From assembly GCF_040802235.1 (NCBI RefSeq), contig NC_133157.1:33915501-33979500 (forward strand): a stretch of DNA of 64,000 nucleotides, written 5' to 3'. Of this stretch, positions 46,782 to 59,105 are shown one piece after another. The translations under genes and the position numbers were made by a program. Origin of the DNA: Manis javanica (Eukaryota; Chordata; Mammalia; Pholidota; Manidae). How positions within the stretch are numbered: position 1 is the stretch's first letter; the number at the start of each line of letters is the position of its first letter. The notes beneath the pieces were generated by a model, which ran no database searches, was not told where the DNA came from, and saw nothing but the letters and a program-made list of their open reading frames with translations.

Positions 46782-49700
46782 GTAAGTAGGCGGCGAGCTC
46801 GTTTCTCTCACTCTACGGCCGGGACGGGGTTGGGGGTGCCGGACCGCGGGGCAGGTACTAAGGCCAGGAGAACCCAGGACTTTTGTAGCCGTGCAGTCAA
46901 ATTTGCAAAGTGCTGGCAGAGGATGTAGAATAACGCGCCTGGTCGCTGGGGCCAGACCACCTGGCACTGGGAATCCCGCCTCCAGCAACGCGTACTGTAG
47001 GCAGCGAGCTGAGCCTTTCAGGGGCTCTGGCAGCGACATCTCAGCATGGCGGGAGAATTCTGGCTCGAGCCTGGAGAGGTCTCTGGGCCGGCCTAGTAGG
47101 AGGGCACGAAGTTGTAGGGAGAGGTCAGTCTGAGTCTCAAACAGTGCCCCACACGCCGATGGCGCCTTTTTCAGCGGTGTGGCTGATCAAGACTGGGACT
47201 TGGAGGGAGAGTGGGGCCCCGATCAGTGCCTGAGTGCTTGTATGTGTGGAGGAAGAGGTCGGGAGACAAGTGAGGACACCAGCTCTAGAGCTCTAAAGGC
47301 TTTCTGGAGTTCAGGAGTGGAATCTGAAAAATCAACGAAGTAGTGGTCCGTGAGCTGAGCTTCTGCTTACAAGCCGCCAGTTCATACAGAAACTCTTAAA
47401 GACACCAAGCCCTTCTCTGCAGGACGGTTGCTTCATGATGGCTTCTCCCCCCAAAAAAATAAATAAATAAAAATCAAGAAGAAGAAAACCAATTAGTCAC
47501 CATATAGGCGCCCCCGCCTTGTGAAAGGAGCCGCGTGTGTTGGAGACGGGAAGGGTCATTTTGGGTGTGGGTGAGGCCGGCCAACTGCCAGACCCGCCGG
47601 GACCTGCCAGTTCACCCTTTAGCACAGCCTTCTGTGAGATGAGCGCTACTCTCACGGTGAGTTAACGCCGGATTAGATTCAGAGATTTCAGGGAAATTCC
47701 AAGTGGAACAAATCGTGTATTCCCTTTTGCGTGTTGTGGAGCTGGGCAGGAGCAAGGTGCCAGGCTTTGGCGGCATCCAGCCTGGTGCCCAGCTTGGGTC
47801 CCCAGGGGCCTCACATCAGGGAGTTGCTCTCTGCCTGGGAGCCCTCCCCAAGACAGGTTCTCTTAGACAACCTAAGACTGTTTACTCAGCCATAGGTCCC
47901 CTATATAACAAAGGCAGCAGAGACCCCGCTGGAGAGAAGGCGAGCTTCCTCTGGCGAAAATACGCTTTTCTGCCCCAGAGGGCCTAGGGGCTTGGTAGGT
48001 AGGAAAATGCTGACCCAGGCGGCAGGGTTTGGCTGCAGGCAGGTCAGTTTCTCTTTGTGTTAATTTTCCAAGTCCGTGATAATCCGCCAAAACGGTGGGG
48101 AGATTCGCGCGGTGAAGCCGCTTGCTCGGGTCCCAACCCAAACGATTCCTTACCATTTGGGGCCTGTGTCAAAACGGTTTTCAATTCATGGTGACCCCAG
48201 AGCCCCTGGCAGCCGTCTTTTGCACCGATCTGAGCCTGTATGGGGGAGGGTCTGCTCCTGCAGAGTGAGTCAGAAAACAAACGAGTGAGGGTCAATACTC
48301 TGAGAGGTGGGTAAGCCTTTAGCTGAACCAAGGAGCAGCTGAGGGACAAAATGAGGAGGGCTAGCCCCTGCACTGCTCTCCTCCCTGGTGGGAATCCTCA
48401 GACTCTCACTGCATCCTTCTGCGCTGAGTCCTGCGTTCCAGAGGTTGTGCCTGGGCCCTTGGCGAAGTAGCATCATACCCCGTGTTCTCCTGGCTGTGCA
48501 TGAGGGCGAAGGTAGCTCCTTCCAGGTGTTAGTAGTAAACCGCTAATGACTATGTCTCTGTCTTTCCTGGTCCGGCTTTCATCTGCCCCCACCTCGAGAT
48601 GTGCTCCCTCCTCCCATTTTCAATCTTCCAGGCAGCAGCTCAGTGGAGGCTGGGTCCCAGCCAGCCTAGCTTCCAGAGATGGCTTCTCTGGAAGTGCCCC
48701 TGGTTCTGACACCCAAAGCTATGTGCTTTTACAATATAGGCCTTCTCTGGGGTCCCAATTTGTTGGCGATTTGTGGGGGTGTGCAGTAGATCTGAGAGGT
48801 GGCTGGGGTAGTAGAAGCTCAGACCAAATCCCACCTCCTCATCTTCCTTCCTGGCCCCTGTCAGTTTCTTCCCAATAACCTCTCCCCCTTTTGGAGCAGT
48901 CTAGCATCTGTAGGGGAGGTGGCAAGGGGGGAGGGTCAGGCACTGCTGGGAAATGGGCTTCTGAGTTCTTCACCCAACCCGCATTCCAGACTCATCATTT
49001 TCATCAGCACAACGGCCTCTCACCGCCCTCCCTATATGTTTACCTCCCCCAGGTATGGTTACCAGCCCCAAAGCACATTTATAGTCGGTTCCTACCTGAG
49101 CATATCTAAACCTTCAGCTACCCCCATTTTACAGAGTATGATGTTGAGGTCAGACAGACAAAAGGGCTGACAGGAATTTCACATAGGCACAGTTGGACAT
49201 GGTTCTTGGGTTTTAGAGCATACAGGGAAGGGGAGAGGGAGGGACTCAGGTTCCAGAGTGGGAAGTGGACTGGCTGGGTGGGTACACACATGTGCAAGGC
49301 ACCTTCTCTGTCTGGATTAACTGTATCTGTTGGCCTAACTGTCCATGTGTGTCAGCACCTGTCTATCAGTTAGAGTCCATCAAGATTTCATCCCTGCTCT
49401 TATCCTGTGTTGTATGTCTGTGTGTCCCTGTATTCATTCTCTCCAGTGTCACTAAGAGGATTTCAATGACCCTGTGGGTCCTGGAGTTCATTCAGTATGC
49501 GACTGAATCAGCAGAGACCCTTTCCCCAAGACCCTATTCCTAGTCATGGTCTTTGGTGTGGACAGGGCCCCTAGCGGGCATTCTGACCCTATTGGGGCCT
49601 AAGAAACATCTGTGGAGGTCAGCCCTTCCAGATCAGAGCCACAAAGGCCCCCCAGGGGCATCTGCAATTCAACTCTTTTCCCCCCAATACCCTCCTGCAA

Positions 49701-52563
49701 ACTTGGCTCTGTCTACCCTGTGGGGCAGGGCTGTGTTTCCCTTATATCAATCTGTCTGTTGCCTGGTCTTTGCCTTGATTCTTTTGCATCTGTCTCTGTG
49801 TCAGTCTCTCTGTAAATTCTACTTGGCCCTGAGGGAGTGTGGCTGAGTGTGTCTCTCCCCAGCATCTCTCACGGGATGAGCCATCACCCAGCTGGAGCCC
49901 ACAGGAAGTAGAGGCTGGGACTTGCGTTCTCTCAGGAGATGCAGGGCTGGAGTTGGGGTCACAGAAAACAAAGGGACCCCTCCCAGAAGTTCCCTGTCCT
50001 CCAAATGCCCCCTTATTGAGCTTCCTCCATTTTCTCTTCTGGTCTCTTGCCTCCCACTGTACCATATTGACCTTCCTTTCCTTCGCCTGTCCTGGCTGGT
50101 CCTTTCCTTTTTCTCCTCTGCCTTTCTAAGTGGAGGCTCCCCTTGCAGGCTCTCTCCTTGCCGTCTGTCTCATTTTCTTCCGTCTCTTTGCACTCATACC
50201 CTCAAAACCTCACTTTTCCTCTTTTGTTTCCACATCTTGCCTCCTCTTAGGCTTCAGGTTCACTTCTTTCTAATTTCAGGGTAAGTGGGAGGCACTGCCT
50301 TCCCAGACCACAGTTGTAAATCACCCGCCCACCTGCAGTGCTCTATTGGATAGGACTATGACTGAGGCAGAAAAGGCCAAGTGGGTTTGGGGACCTTTCC
50401 AGAAAGTTAGGGGCTCTCAGGTCATCCCTGAGTCTGGCGTCAGCTATGGACTTACAGGTCAGACTCTGGAAAAGCATTGGTAGCCTAGTCTTTGTGGTCA
50501 AGAGTAGAGGGTTTGTGGACTTGCTGTCACCTAGTTTCCAACACTTGAGGGTTTTTTCCGTGATACAAAAACTCACAAATGTCTTGCAGTAGTACTCTTG
50601 GAATTTAAATCCTCTGGAGGTTGCCACTGTGTTTTGGGCAGAAACTTTAAATTGCCAGTGGTGTAGGGATACAATGCCTGGTCTAATAGTTATCTCAAAA
50701 GTGTGCTGGATGCATTTAGCTTCCTTTTTGTCTTCTCAGATAAGCTGGCACCAATTTTGAATTTACTTTCTTCTTAAATGCAGCCTGTTCTTGAAAGATC
50801 TGTACAACCAATTTTTATTAGGTGCTCCCAACCACAAGACAAAGCCTTCTTAAGACCCTAGACCAGGGGTGGCTGGAATCTTTCTGTTTTAGGTGGACCA
50901 TGCAGTTGTGTTCCTAACTACAAAATCCTGGGTTTGGGATGGATTCTCTTTTTTTTTATGTCTGAAGTGTTTTCGAACAATCAAAACCAACTAAAGCTCA
51001 TTTTGAAAATCAGAGAAAAATTCAGCTTAGAACTAGAATTAAGTACTATTGTTGTCTATAAAATCGTGTTTTTTTCTTGAAATCAGCCTGAGCTTGGAAA
51101 TTTTGGGAAATCAGCCTGAACTTGGAAAATTCGGACTCATGGGAAACTTCAGCGAATTGCTTTGGCAGCTTTTAGGAAACAAGTTAGGTCATGGGTGTTT
51201 TTTCCTCTCCATTTCAGATATTGTTCATAAGCTTGGATAGTAGTTGAGTGCTCGGGGAACAGCTGAGATGAGATGGCTATTTTATGTTTTAGAGTTGGAC
51301 AGAGTGAAAGAGAGAGAGAGAGTGTGTGTGTTACTTCCAAGATGCCCTGGCTTCCCTGGTACAGTCCAGTCCCAAGCAAGTCCCAGATTAAGAGGAGATT
51401 TCCCTCTCCTTGGCCTCGGAGCTGCTAGCAGCATTGGTGGATGCTTGGACTTGGCTTCTGGCTTTTGACAGACTTCAGCAATGTCATTTAGTGGCTGATT
51501 AACAGCTACAAGGTCAATGATGTTGCTACATGGGATCACTCTGTGTTTACTGGCTTGGCTCTTCATTTACTTAGATTCATGATTCCCTCCAGATGGACCT
51601 TGATGTACCAGAAGGTTGCTCCTTGGGTTGAGGAGATACTTTTTTTGGGACTCCTTTCACTTAAAATCCATTGCAGAGCCCTCGCAAGACCTGGGACTCT
51701 GAAGCCTTCTCCAGCTTATTTCCCCTGAACCAGCTTAAAGCTGCTTGTCATTTTAAGACATTTCAAAAATTCCAGGGGAACTCCTTTATAATAAATCCTG
51801 ATGCAGTAGAGTGAAATGCAATCTTCTGACCCATTTCTTTTGTGTGCTCTGTTAAGGTGCAGTGTTCAGGTCTCCATATCAGCCTCACCTTTTTTGTTCA
51901 TTTTCTCCCCCAGCTTTATTGAGGTATAAACCTCACCTCCATAGAGTAGGGGTTTGGATCAAGACAGTGGTTGGGTTTTGTCTTGGTATTCTTCAGATAC
52001 TATTCTAAAACAAATCTTTAAAATGTCTTTAGCCCTTGAATTGGATCGCTGATTTAAAAAACATCATTTTTCCCTGAAAGCTAGGTTTACTGGAGTAGTC
52101 CTTTTCACTTTTAAAGATATTTGTTAAAAGGAAAAGAGTTTCATTTTTTAGGATCTCTTAAATTTGCTGTATTTTACAATGTATTTTCTCCCCAGGATCT
52201 CCCTTAGACCTCAGCATCATGTATGCAATAAGTTGTGTACCTAGTATGGATTGACATCTTCACATTTTCTATTGTTAAAAAGAAATTACAAGGAAAATGC
52301 TAGTAAGTAAAGGAAACATAGTATGGGGACGCTTGCTATCATTAGCCAATTGACTGGCTGAATATGAACAAAGGCTAAGGTTAATTTTAAGAAGCAGTCC
52401 CAGATGATTTTGTATCCCCCGTGATCCTACTCCAGGCTCAAGACATCCAGCCTGTGGCCATTTCTGATCAGAGGGGCTCTGGGTGCTTACAAAGGCACTT
52501 TTACTACTATGTGACTGGTTCTAACCACCCTTTCCCTTGCCTTTTGTTTCTGATCTGTTACAG
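46782..52563 (+). other. PAX5: PAX5 intron between exons 1B and 2
   Basis: GC-rich and CpG-containing for the first kilobase or so, then ordinary sequence. A short AAAT-unit run sits near 47450-47473. A hAT-like scrap near 50863-50930 and an L1-tail scrap near 51909-51930 ('cagctttattgaggtataaa') are visible. The intron ends in a good acceptor (TGTTACAG) before 52564. I see no additional exon. Confidence 0.75.
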
Positions 52564-52729
52564 GACATGGAGGAGTGAATCAGCTTGGGGGGGTTTTTGT
52601 GAATGGACGGCCACTCCCGGATGTAGTCCGTCAAAGGATAGTGGAACTTGCTCATCAAGGTGTCCGGCCCTGCGACATCTCCAGGCAGCTTCGGGTCAGC
52701 CATGGTTGTGTCAGCAAAATTCTTGGCAG
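52564..52729 (+). CDS. PAX5: PAX5 exon 2: N-terminal paired subdomain (residues 16-71)
   Basis: This 166-bp exon is bounded by TTACAG and GTAAAGG. It encodes the beta-hairpin (starting H17-G-G-V-N) and the first helix-turn-helix (PAI) half of the paired domain, ending V-S-K-I-L-G-R. Residues keep standard PAX5 numbering: Val26 and Arg38, sites altered in leukaemia, are wild type. Val20 and Val26, where I recall Leu and Ala in PAX8, point to PAX2/PAX5; exon 3 settles PAX5. The PAI subdomain contacts DNA through both the hairpin and the recognition helix. The frame is open and phases agree with both first exons and with exon 3. Confidence 0.98.
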
Positions 52730-54091
52730 GTAAAGGCAGGCGCCTCGGGCTTCCCGTGATTTTTCAAATAACAACATAGAACTTGACCCAACAGCTGTCC
52801 AACGTGCTAATGTCGGAGTGAGAATCATGGTGGCACTTTGCCCATGTGCACAGCACTTTAGAATTTGCAAAGCCCTTTCTAGGCCATTCAATTCAAAGTG
52901 GCCCTGGGAAACCCCTGTTTCAAGTGACACGTGGAATGGGGTGACTCAGTCAGGAAAGATGACATATTTTCTGAAAGCCTGGTTAGTTATTCCAAAGAAC
53001 TCAAGAGTAAGAGATTCTTGGGAATTTCCCCTATACCTCTTAGGTGAGCCCAGAGTTTGAGCAGGGCCGGGCGGAAAATCCACAAGCTCTAAAAATCACA
53101 TAACCAGAGTTCAATGTTTCATTTTAATGTTTGCAAAAAGCACATTCCATTTTTAAAAGCCAGCTGTCATTTTCAGTTTTGGGTGATCATCACCCTTATT
53201 ATGCTGGGCTGTAGTATTTTCCTTCAATGTTTTGTTTCCATTGTAGTGACAGGCATCCTAAATATATATTAAATTAGAGAGGAAAAAAAGCCCAAACACT
53301 AACTGAAATCTGACATTTGAAAGTTACCACTTGACCTGGCAATTTGCTGCAAGCAAAATACTAACAATGCTGATTCTCCCAGCAGCCTGTATAGCCTTTT
53401 AGCGCTCCCGTTTATGTTCTGGGCTGAGCTCCAGCATGTTTTGCGATGAGGAAGCAAACCTGGAGAGGTGAACTGACCAAGCTAGGTCCATGCAGCCCCT
53501 CAGCACTCGGGCTGGGAAGAGGCCTTAAGGACTCCTAGACATCTGCATCTCATCCTGCCCTCAAACCAAAGCCACAGGGTTGTTTCCAGGCATATGAAGC
53601 TGTTGTAGGTCTGTCCTGGCAGCCAGGAGTATTCTCGGGCTTTAGTTGTTCAGTGCTCTCTCAAGATTTCTCTCCCCGTGTCAGAAAACAACCTTTGTCC
53701 TGCAGCTTGCATTATGGTTGAGAACAGATGCCTGAAGAGAAAATAAAGATTTTGAAGTATGTCAGTGACATAATGGCTTTCTGCTTGCTTTCTTTTCCAT
53801 CTGCTGGGATTGAAGAGTTCTCTCAGGTGGAGAGAACAACAATTTCTAACCTTGGAGAGCCATGCTGGAGGCCAAGGGAAGACATTTCAGGGCCAGGGGT
53901 CTGGGAGCCCTTTAGTGACCTTGATCCTGGCTTTTCTTCCTCATCTCCTTGCCCGTCTTAGGTCACCTCAGCGGTGGACGCTGTGGACTCCACTCCTGTG
54001 TAGCTCTCAGCAGCAGAGGAGCCCCAGCCAGAGCTCAGGGAGGAAGGCAGGGTGTCAGCATGGAGTTCTTGTTACGTGGTTTTAGGCAGGA

Positions 54092-54240
54092 GGAAGAGAG
54101 CAAGAGGAGAAGAAAATAGAGGAGAAGAGAGAGACAAAAGAGAAAAAGAAAAAAAAAACAGAAAAGGGAATGATAAAAAATACAACAGAAACAGAAAGAG
54201 AAATGAAGACGAGAGAAAGAGATGTAAGAGAAATATTTCA
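54092..54240 (+). repeat. Homopurine tract
   Basis: About 150 bases are almost only A and G on the plus strand, without a fixed unit, interrupted by a few C or T. Together with the (GA)n run that follows 70 bases later, it forms a large purine-rich domain in PAX5 intron 2. Confidence 0.88.
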
Positions 54241-54309
54241 GACTATCTCAACACAAGCTCTTGAGAGCTGAATGGATCTCAGTTATCTTCTTGGGAAACC
54301 TTGTCATTG

Positions 54310-54312
<3 letters not shown>

Positions 54313-54378
<66 letters not shown>

Positions 54379-54389
54379 AGAGAGAGAGT
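54313..54389 (+). repeat. (GA)n microsatellite
   Basis: About 38 GA units with two AAAG interruptions near the 3' end. Homopurine with mirror symmetry, so able to form triplex (H-DNA). The serine-leucine and arginine-glutamate frames across it are artefacts of the repeat. Confidence 0.96.
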
Positions 54390-54589
54390 GAAAGCCCTTT
54401 CTTTGTTTTTCTGAGACATCTTTTCTGGGCCGACATCTTGCTTGCAATCTGAAATCTTCTCAGGGCAAGACACTGAGGCCTTCCCAGAGGGGAGGTCCAG
54501 ATGCCAGGTCCTCATGTTCTGGTGCCTGGGAACCCTCCAAATCTCCTGGAGACTGAAGGGGACGGGGCCTCCCAGACCCAGCCAGCAGT

Positions 54590-54760
54590 CTCCCGGCGGT
54601 CCGGAATAGATTTGTCACTAAGTAGAGTGGCACTCGGAAGTTACGCGCCGCTCTGGTGCCTGGCCGTTTAAGTTGTCAACAATAAATTGGAATTTCATAG
54701 CTCATTATTTTCATAACTAAGAACCACAGTGGACAAAATGTCACTCTAATTAGAACTGCC
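54590..54760. promoter_or_regulatory. PAX5: Candidate intronic regulatory element with RUNX-type site
   Basis: Unique sequence with a TTGTCAACAATAAATTG block (SOX-like), several TCATTATTTTCATAAC homeobox-like words and a RUNX consensus AACCACA (54722-54728). RUNX1 is an established regulator of early B-cell genes. This is motif-based inference. Confidence 0.28.
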
Positions 54761-55309
54761 TTTTAAGAAACAAGTTCAGCCCTAAAACAGTGTGACTGGG
54801 AATTTCTGAACTGGGTCTGTTCCATCCACTGATTTTTTTTTTTTTTTTTGGTCACTGAAGAATCTGATGGGTGCACACTGGGTGACAGATTGTAGAGAGC
54901 ATGTGCTGGGTGGTGGCTGTCGTTTTCAGAGGCTGCATGGCAAGGCGGGCAGAGTCCTTGGGGCAGGCAGAGACCCCCCATCATCTTGGGAAGGTGGCAG
55001 TCTGTCAGGAGTGTGGGCATTCAGTCCATAGAGCTCAAGGCTCTGGAGGGACTCAAGAGTCACAGCTTGGTGGCCTGTGAGGCCCCTTCAAATTCATGCA
55101 GAAAGCCTGGCTGGTTTCTTCACTGGAGCCTGGTTGAGAGGTTCAGGACATTTGGAATTGGGTGGTATTTTACACAGCAATAAACACTCAGAGGATTTTA
55201 ATCCACAACACCTGCTCTTTATATTTTGCAAAGCTTTTTCTTAACCATTCTGCATTTCTGTCTTCATAATGGCCCTGCAAGGCAGGCAGGGCAAACATCT
55301 TTCCCTTAT

Positions 55310-55390
55310 TATGCAAATGGTATAATTGAGGCCCAGAGAGGCTAAATGAGTTGGTCAAGGTCACACGGCTAGTGTCAGAGCCACTGACTA
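55310..55390 (+). mobile_element. Ancient mammalian repeat fragment
   Basis: It contains 'ttgaggcccagagaggctaa' and 'ggtcaaggtcacacggctag', the widespread old-repeat wording. The family is not assigned. Confidence 0.65.
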
Positions 55391-55984
55391 GCGAGCACCT
55401 ACTCCTCTTTACTCCTAAACTAACACTGTGCACTCAACTACCCTGTGTGTTGGTGGCTGCCCTTTGAGCATGTAATCCAAAAGGCTGCATGGCTGTTTTG
55501 CTGAGATGAAAGAGCAGTTAGTTAATCTGAATCCTCACTTGACACCGTTTGCTAGCTGGGGTTTCCTGGAGAGTCAGGGTTGCCTTCTGAGTACCTGGTC
55601 CTTGTGTCAGTCAAAAGGAAGACAGAGACCTCTGTCAAGACCATAGCCTCCTATGGTTGGCACTGCCCAGGTGGGGTGGATGGAGAGCCCTGGGTGCTGC
55701 CACCCTGAGCCGTGCCAGCAGGGCAAGCGCTGGTGGCTGGGGTGGTGGGGCCTCACCCTGCTGCCCTCTCAAAGCCCAGTTGCTGCGTGAATATTGCAGT
55801 CCCATTCAACTAACACTCTGAGTACCAAGTGCAGGACAGTGCCTTTCCTACTGATTGAACAAGTAAGTGAATGAGGAGTTACATGTGAAAATGTTTAGTA
55901 AACACTAAAGCTTTCTATAGTTACAAGGATTATTATTATTACTTTAATTTTTACAACCAAAATTAAAGCATTTTTGGGAAGAGC

Positions 55985-56180
55985 AGTGGATTCAGAGTCA
56001 GGTTTGAAAGCTAGGGCTGCCTCTAACTTCCAGAAGGGAGTTGGGCAAGTTACTTAGTCTTCTGATCATCAGTTTTCCTTCTATAAAGCCCTGCTGGCCT
56101 CTCAGGATTAGTGTGAGGGTCAAGATAATTCAAGGAACAGTTCTGTAAACGTCAAAGCACTATGCCTAAATAATGAGTTG
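55985..56180 (+). mobile_element. MIR SINE
   Basis: The order 'ggattcagagtcaggtttga', 'ttgggcaagttacttagtct', 'gatcatcagttttccttcta' and 'aacgtcaaagcactatg' matches MIR across most of its length. Confidence 0.8.
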
Positions 56181-57447
56181 TTATGCTGTAACAATGACTT
56201 TCTATTGTAAAACTGAAAGGATAATTCAAGGCTGTGGAGATTGCTATGTACCTTGATTTAGGTACTTTTCTAGACTTCTGGCAAAAACACATTTTCTGGG
56301 TATTTCTAAAAACCTGTTTGTGACTAATAACAATTGTTTAGCAATTACAAAAAGAGGGAGGATACGTTGAGTTTTACCTTATGATCCAAATTTTGTACGT
56401 GACTCACTCTTCTTAATGAAAAACAGGATTTCCACTTACATATCACTGCTCTCAAACTATTTCATCTGTTTCTAGAATATTTACTAACTTGGCCCTAACC
56501 AGACTAATCCAAACTAAGAATTTTAGCATCTCTTCTAATGTAACCAGTCATTGTTCCTGGGTAGCATTTCCCACCCTACCAGCCCCATTGGAGAATCGCC
56601 TCTTTTTCTTATCATTATAAACTCTTGTTAGGTTTAAAAATTTCCAGTCATTTCTAAAATGTCTCTTTGGTTAAACATTTTGTTTTTCAATTGCAAGATA
56701 ATCTTCTTTGCAAGAGGAAGTCAAGAATTCTGTAAATGTTGAGAAAGACATCCAGTGAAGGCTCAGATACAGAATAAGAATCAAGTAATTTTTTCCCCCT
56801 GAAATGATCTTTCATGGCACTCTTCTCCCTGGTCTCGGTTTTACTGTAAAACCCTGACATCCTATTTGCGTTAACGAGGAAGAGCTGATAGCATGGAAAT
56901 GTCCTTAGAAACAGCGATTTACCTCAGGGGAGGTCTCTGCAAGAGCCGCAGGAGCTGCCGAGGACTTGTGGTTGTTTTTTTTGACTGCTTGAATTTTGAC
57001 TTATATATAACATTTCCAGTTAATTCTGAAATTCAATTGTTTTTTAAATTTTGCCAGGGTTATTGTTTTTTCTATTATAGAAAAGTAAGTTGCATTTTAG
57101 GGGACAATTTCACAGAATGCAGACGAATCTGCTAAGGAATCAGAGGGCTGACAAATTAAAAATACAAGCCAACTTTCTAGGGAAATATTAGCTCAGGAGG
57201 TGGGACCACAGTCCTGGTTTTGCCAGTGGGTCTTGTGTGGCCCTGGGCAAGCTGTTTAACCTCTATGGATTTCTGTTTTATACCTATAGGCAGCGGCCTA
57301 TTCATTTATTTGTTCACTCATTCAAAATGTTTATGTGCTTTAAAACTTATAGGGATCAAATGGGAAAATAGACACACAAGTGTTCTGTAAACTGTGAAAT
57401 GGTAGATAAGTGTGACAGAATTAATTAATTAATTAATACATAGCATT

Positions 57448-57775
57448 CTGACCAGCACTGTCCAACAGAAAACCACATCTGAAAGCTACATCTGAAGTTT
57501 AAAATTTTTCTAGTAGCACATTTAAAAAAAAGAAAAAGATATGTGGTTAATTTTAATTAAATATTTTTTAACCTTGTATATTAAAAATGATCATTTCAAC
57601 ATATAACCATTATAAAAATTATTAATGATATATTTTACATTTTCTTTTTGTACTAAGTCTTGAAAATCTCGTATGTAATTTACTCTTAAAGCACATCTCA
57701 ATTCAAACAAGCCACATTTCAAATGTTCAGAAACCGCATGTGACTAGTGGCTACTGTATCAGATAGCACAGGTCT
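57448..57775. mobile_element. hAT-type non-autonomous DNA transposon remnant
   Basis: It begins 'cagcactgtccaacagaaaa' and ends 'gtggctactgtatcagatag' plus 'cacaggtctg', which are imperfect inverted ends. It carries the 'agcacatctcaattcaaaca' and 'agccacatttcaaatgttca' wording of a common mammalian element. The exact family name is not assigned. It ends less than 100 bp before exon 3. Confidence 0.75.
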
Positions 57776-57845
57776 GGACTTTTCCTGGACAGTGTAGCCC
57801 ATTATTTTGTTGCCAACATCCCTCTTGCTGACTCCTCAAGCCTAA

Positions 57846-58067
<222 letters not shown>

Positions 58068-59082
58068 TGAGAGGCTGGTGCCTGTGGGGGGCTGGGGAGC
58101 TGGGGGAGTGAGGGATCCTGGAGGCTCTGTAAGTGCCTTTCCTGAAGACCTGGTCTCTCCTTTTGCCAAGGTCCCTTAGGGATTATTAGACAGGAGGAAT
58201 GCGAATATGGCCCATGGGTGTTTCTGTTGCTCTTCTCTTCTCTCCAAAGTGGTCAGTAGTCCTAGGCCCAGGGGGAGAAGATGATGCCAGCACTCTGGCT
58301 TCTTGAGGTTGGTAAGAGCCCAGAGTGATTTCTGTCACTCCCTTCACCACCTGCCTCAGTATGTGGAACACTTAGCAGTGAATTGTCCTAATTAGGCTTT
58401 CACAAACGTCTCTTCCTTGCAAGCCCAGGCTCAAGGTTTTAGCACTGGTCCATCTCAGAGCTTCCCAGGAAGAAAATCCCTGCCTCCAGTTTGGGCAGAG
58501 GGTAAGCCATTGAGCGTGGGGAACAGGGCCCCGACTTGGAATTGGGAGATTTAGCTCCTTGTCCCAGTTCTGCCACAAACTCAGTGTGACTTTGACAAAG
58601 CTCTTCTCTCTGAGACCTCAAGCCCCTGGTGGTTCTAATGTGATCTGTGATCTCCAAGAATGATTTCCAAGGATACAAGGATGCTAAGGTGCTGTGGAGT
58701 TAAGAGGGTGCCCTCTCCCCAGTTGTCTGAATCTCACCCCTGGAGAGAAAGACCCAGAGAAATACTGTGCGTACCAGGCATAGGAACTCTCTGGAAGCCA
58801 CAACCACTCTTTCTCTGCAGTCTAATCCAGGATACATCTAATGGAGCCCTCAGAACTTTAAAAGCAAATTCCTGAAAGAAAGTTTTCTACTATAGATGGC
58901 TGTTTCCACTCCATTTAAACCCACAGAAGTCCTGGGATGAAGTTGTGAGATAAACAGAAATGGTAGTTCTTTAGACCCCACAAAGAAAAGTGAAGTCAAC
59001 ATTCTGAAAACTCTCAGAGCCCCTGTTTGTCCAAGGTGATGCCCTGCTCCTGTCAGTGCAGAGCCTGTGTGCACAGGGAGGG

Positions 59083-59105
59083 CCCCTCCCCCTCCCCCTC
59101 CCCCT
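59083..59105 (+). repeat. Short (CCCCCT)n run
   Basis: Four near-perfect six-base units. On the minus strand this is a G-run array (GGGGGA units) that could form a G-quadruplex. Confidence 0.9.

Noticed and set aside
54248..54515. Frames encoding long Ser-Leu or Arg-Glu runs
   Set aside because: Pure products of the (GA)n microsatellite.
59083..59105. CRISPR or other spaced array
   Set aside because: It is a short contiguous microsatellite without spacers. No CRISPR-like array exists in this vertebrate window.
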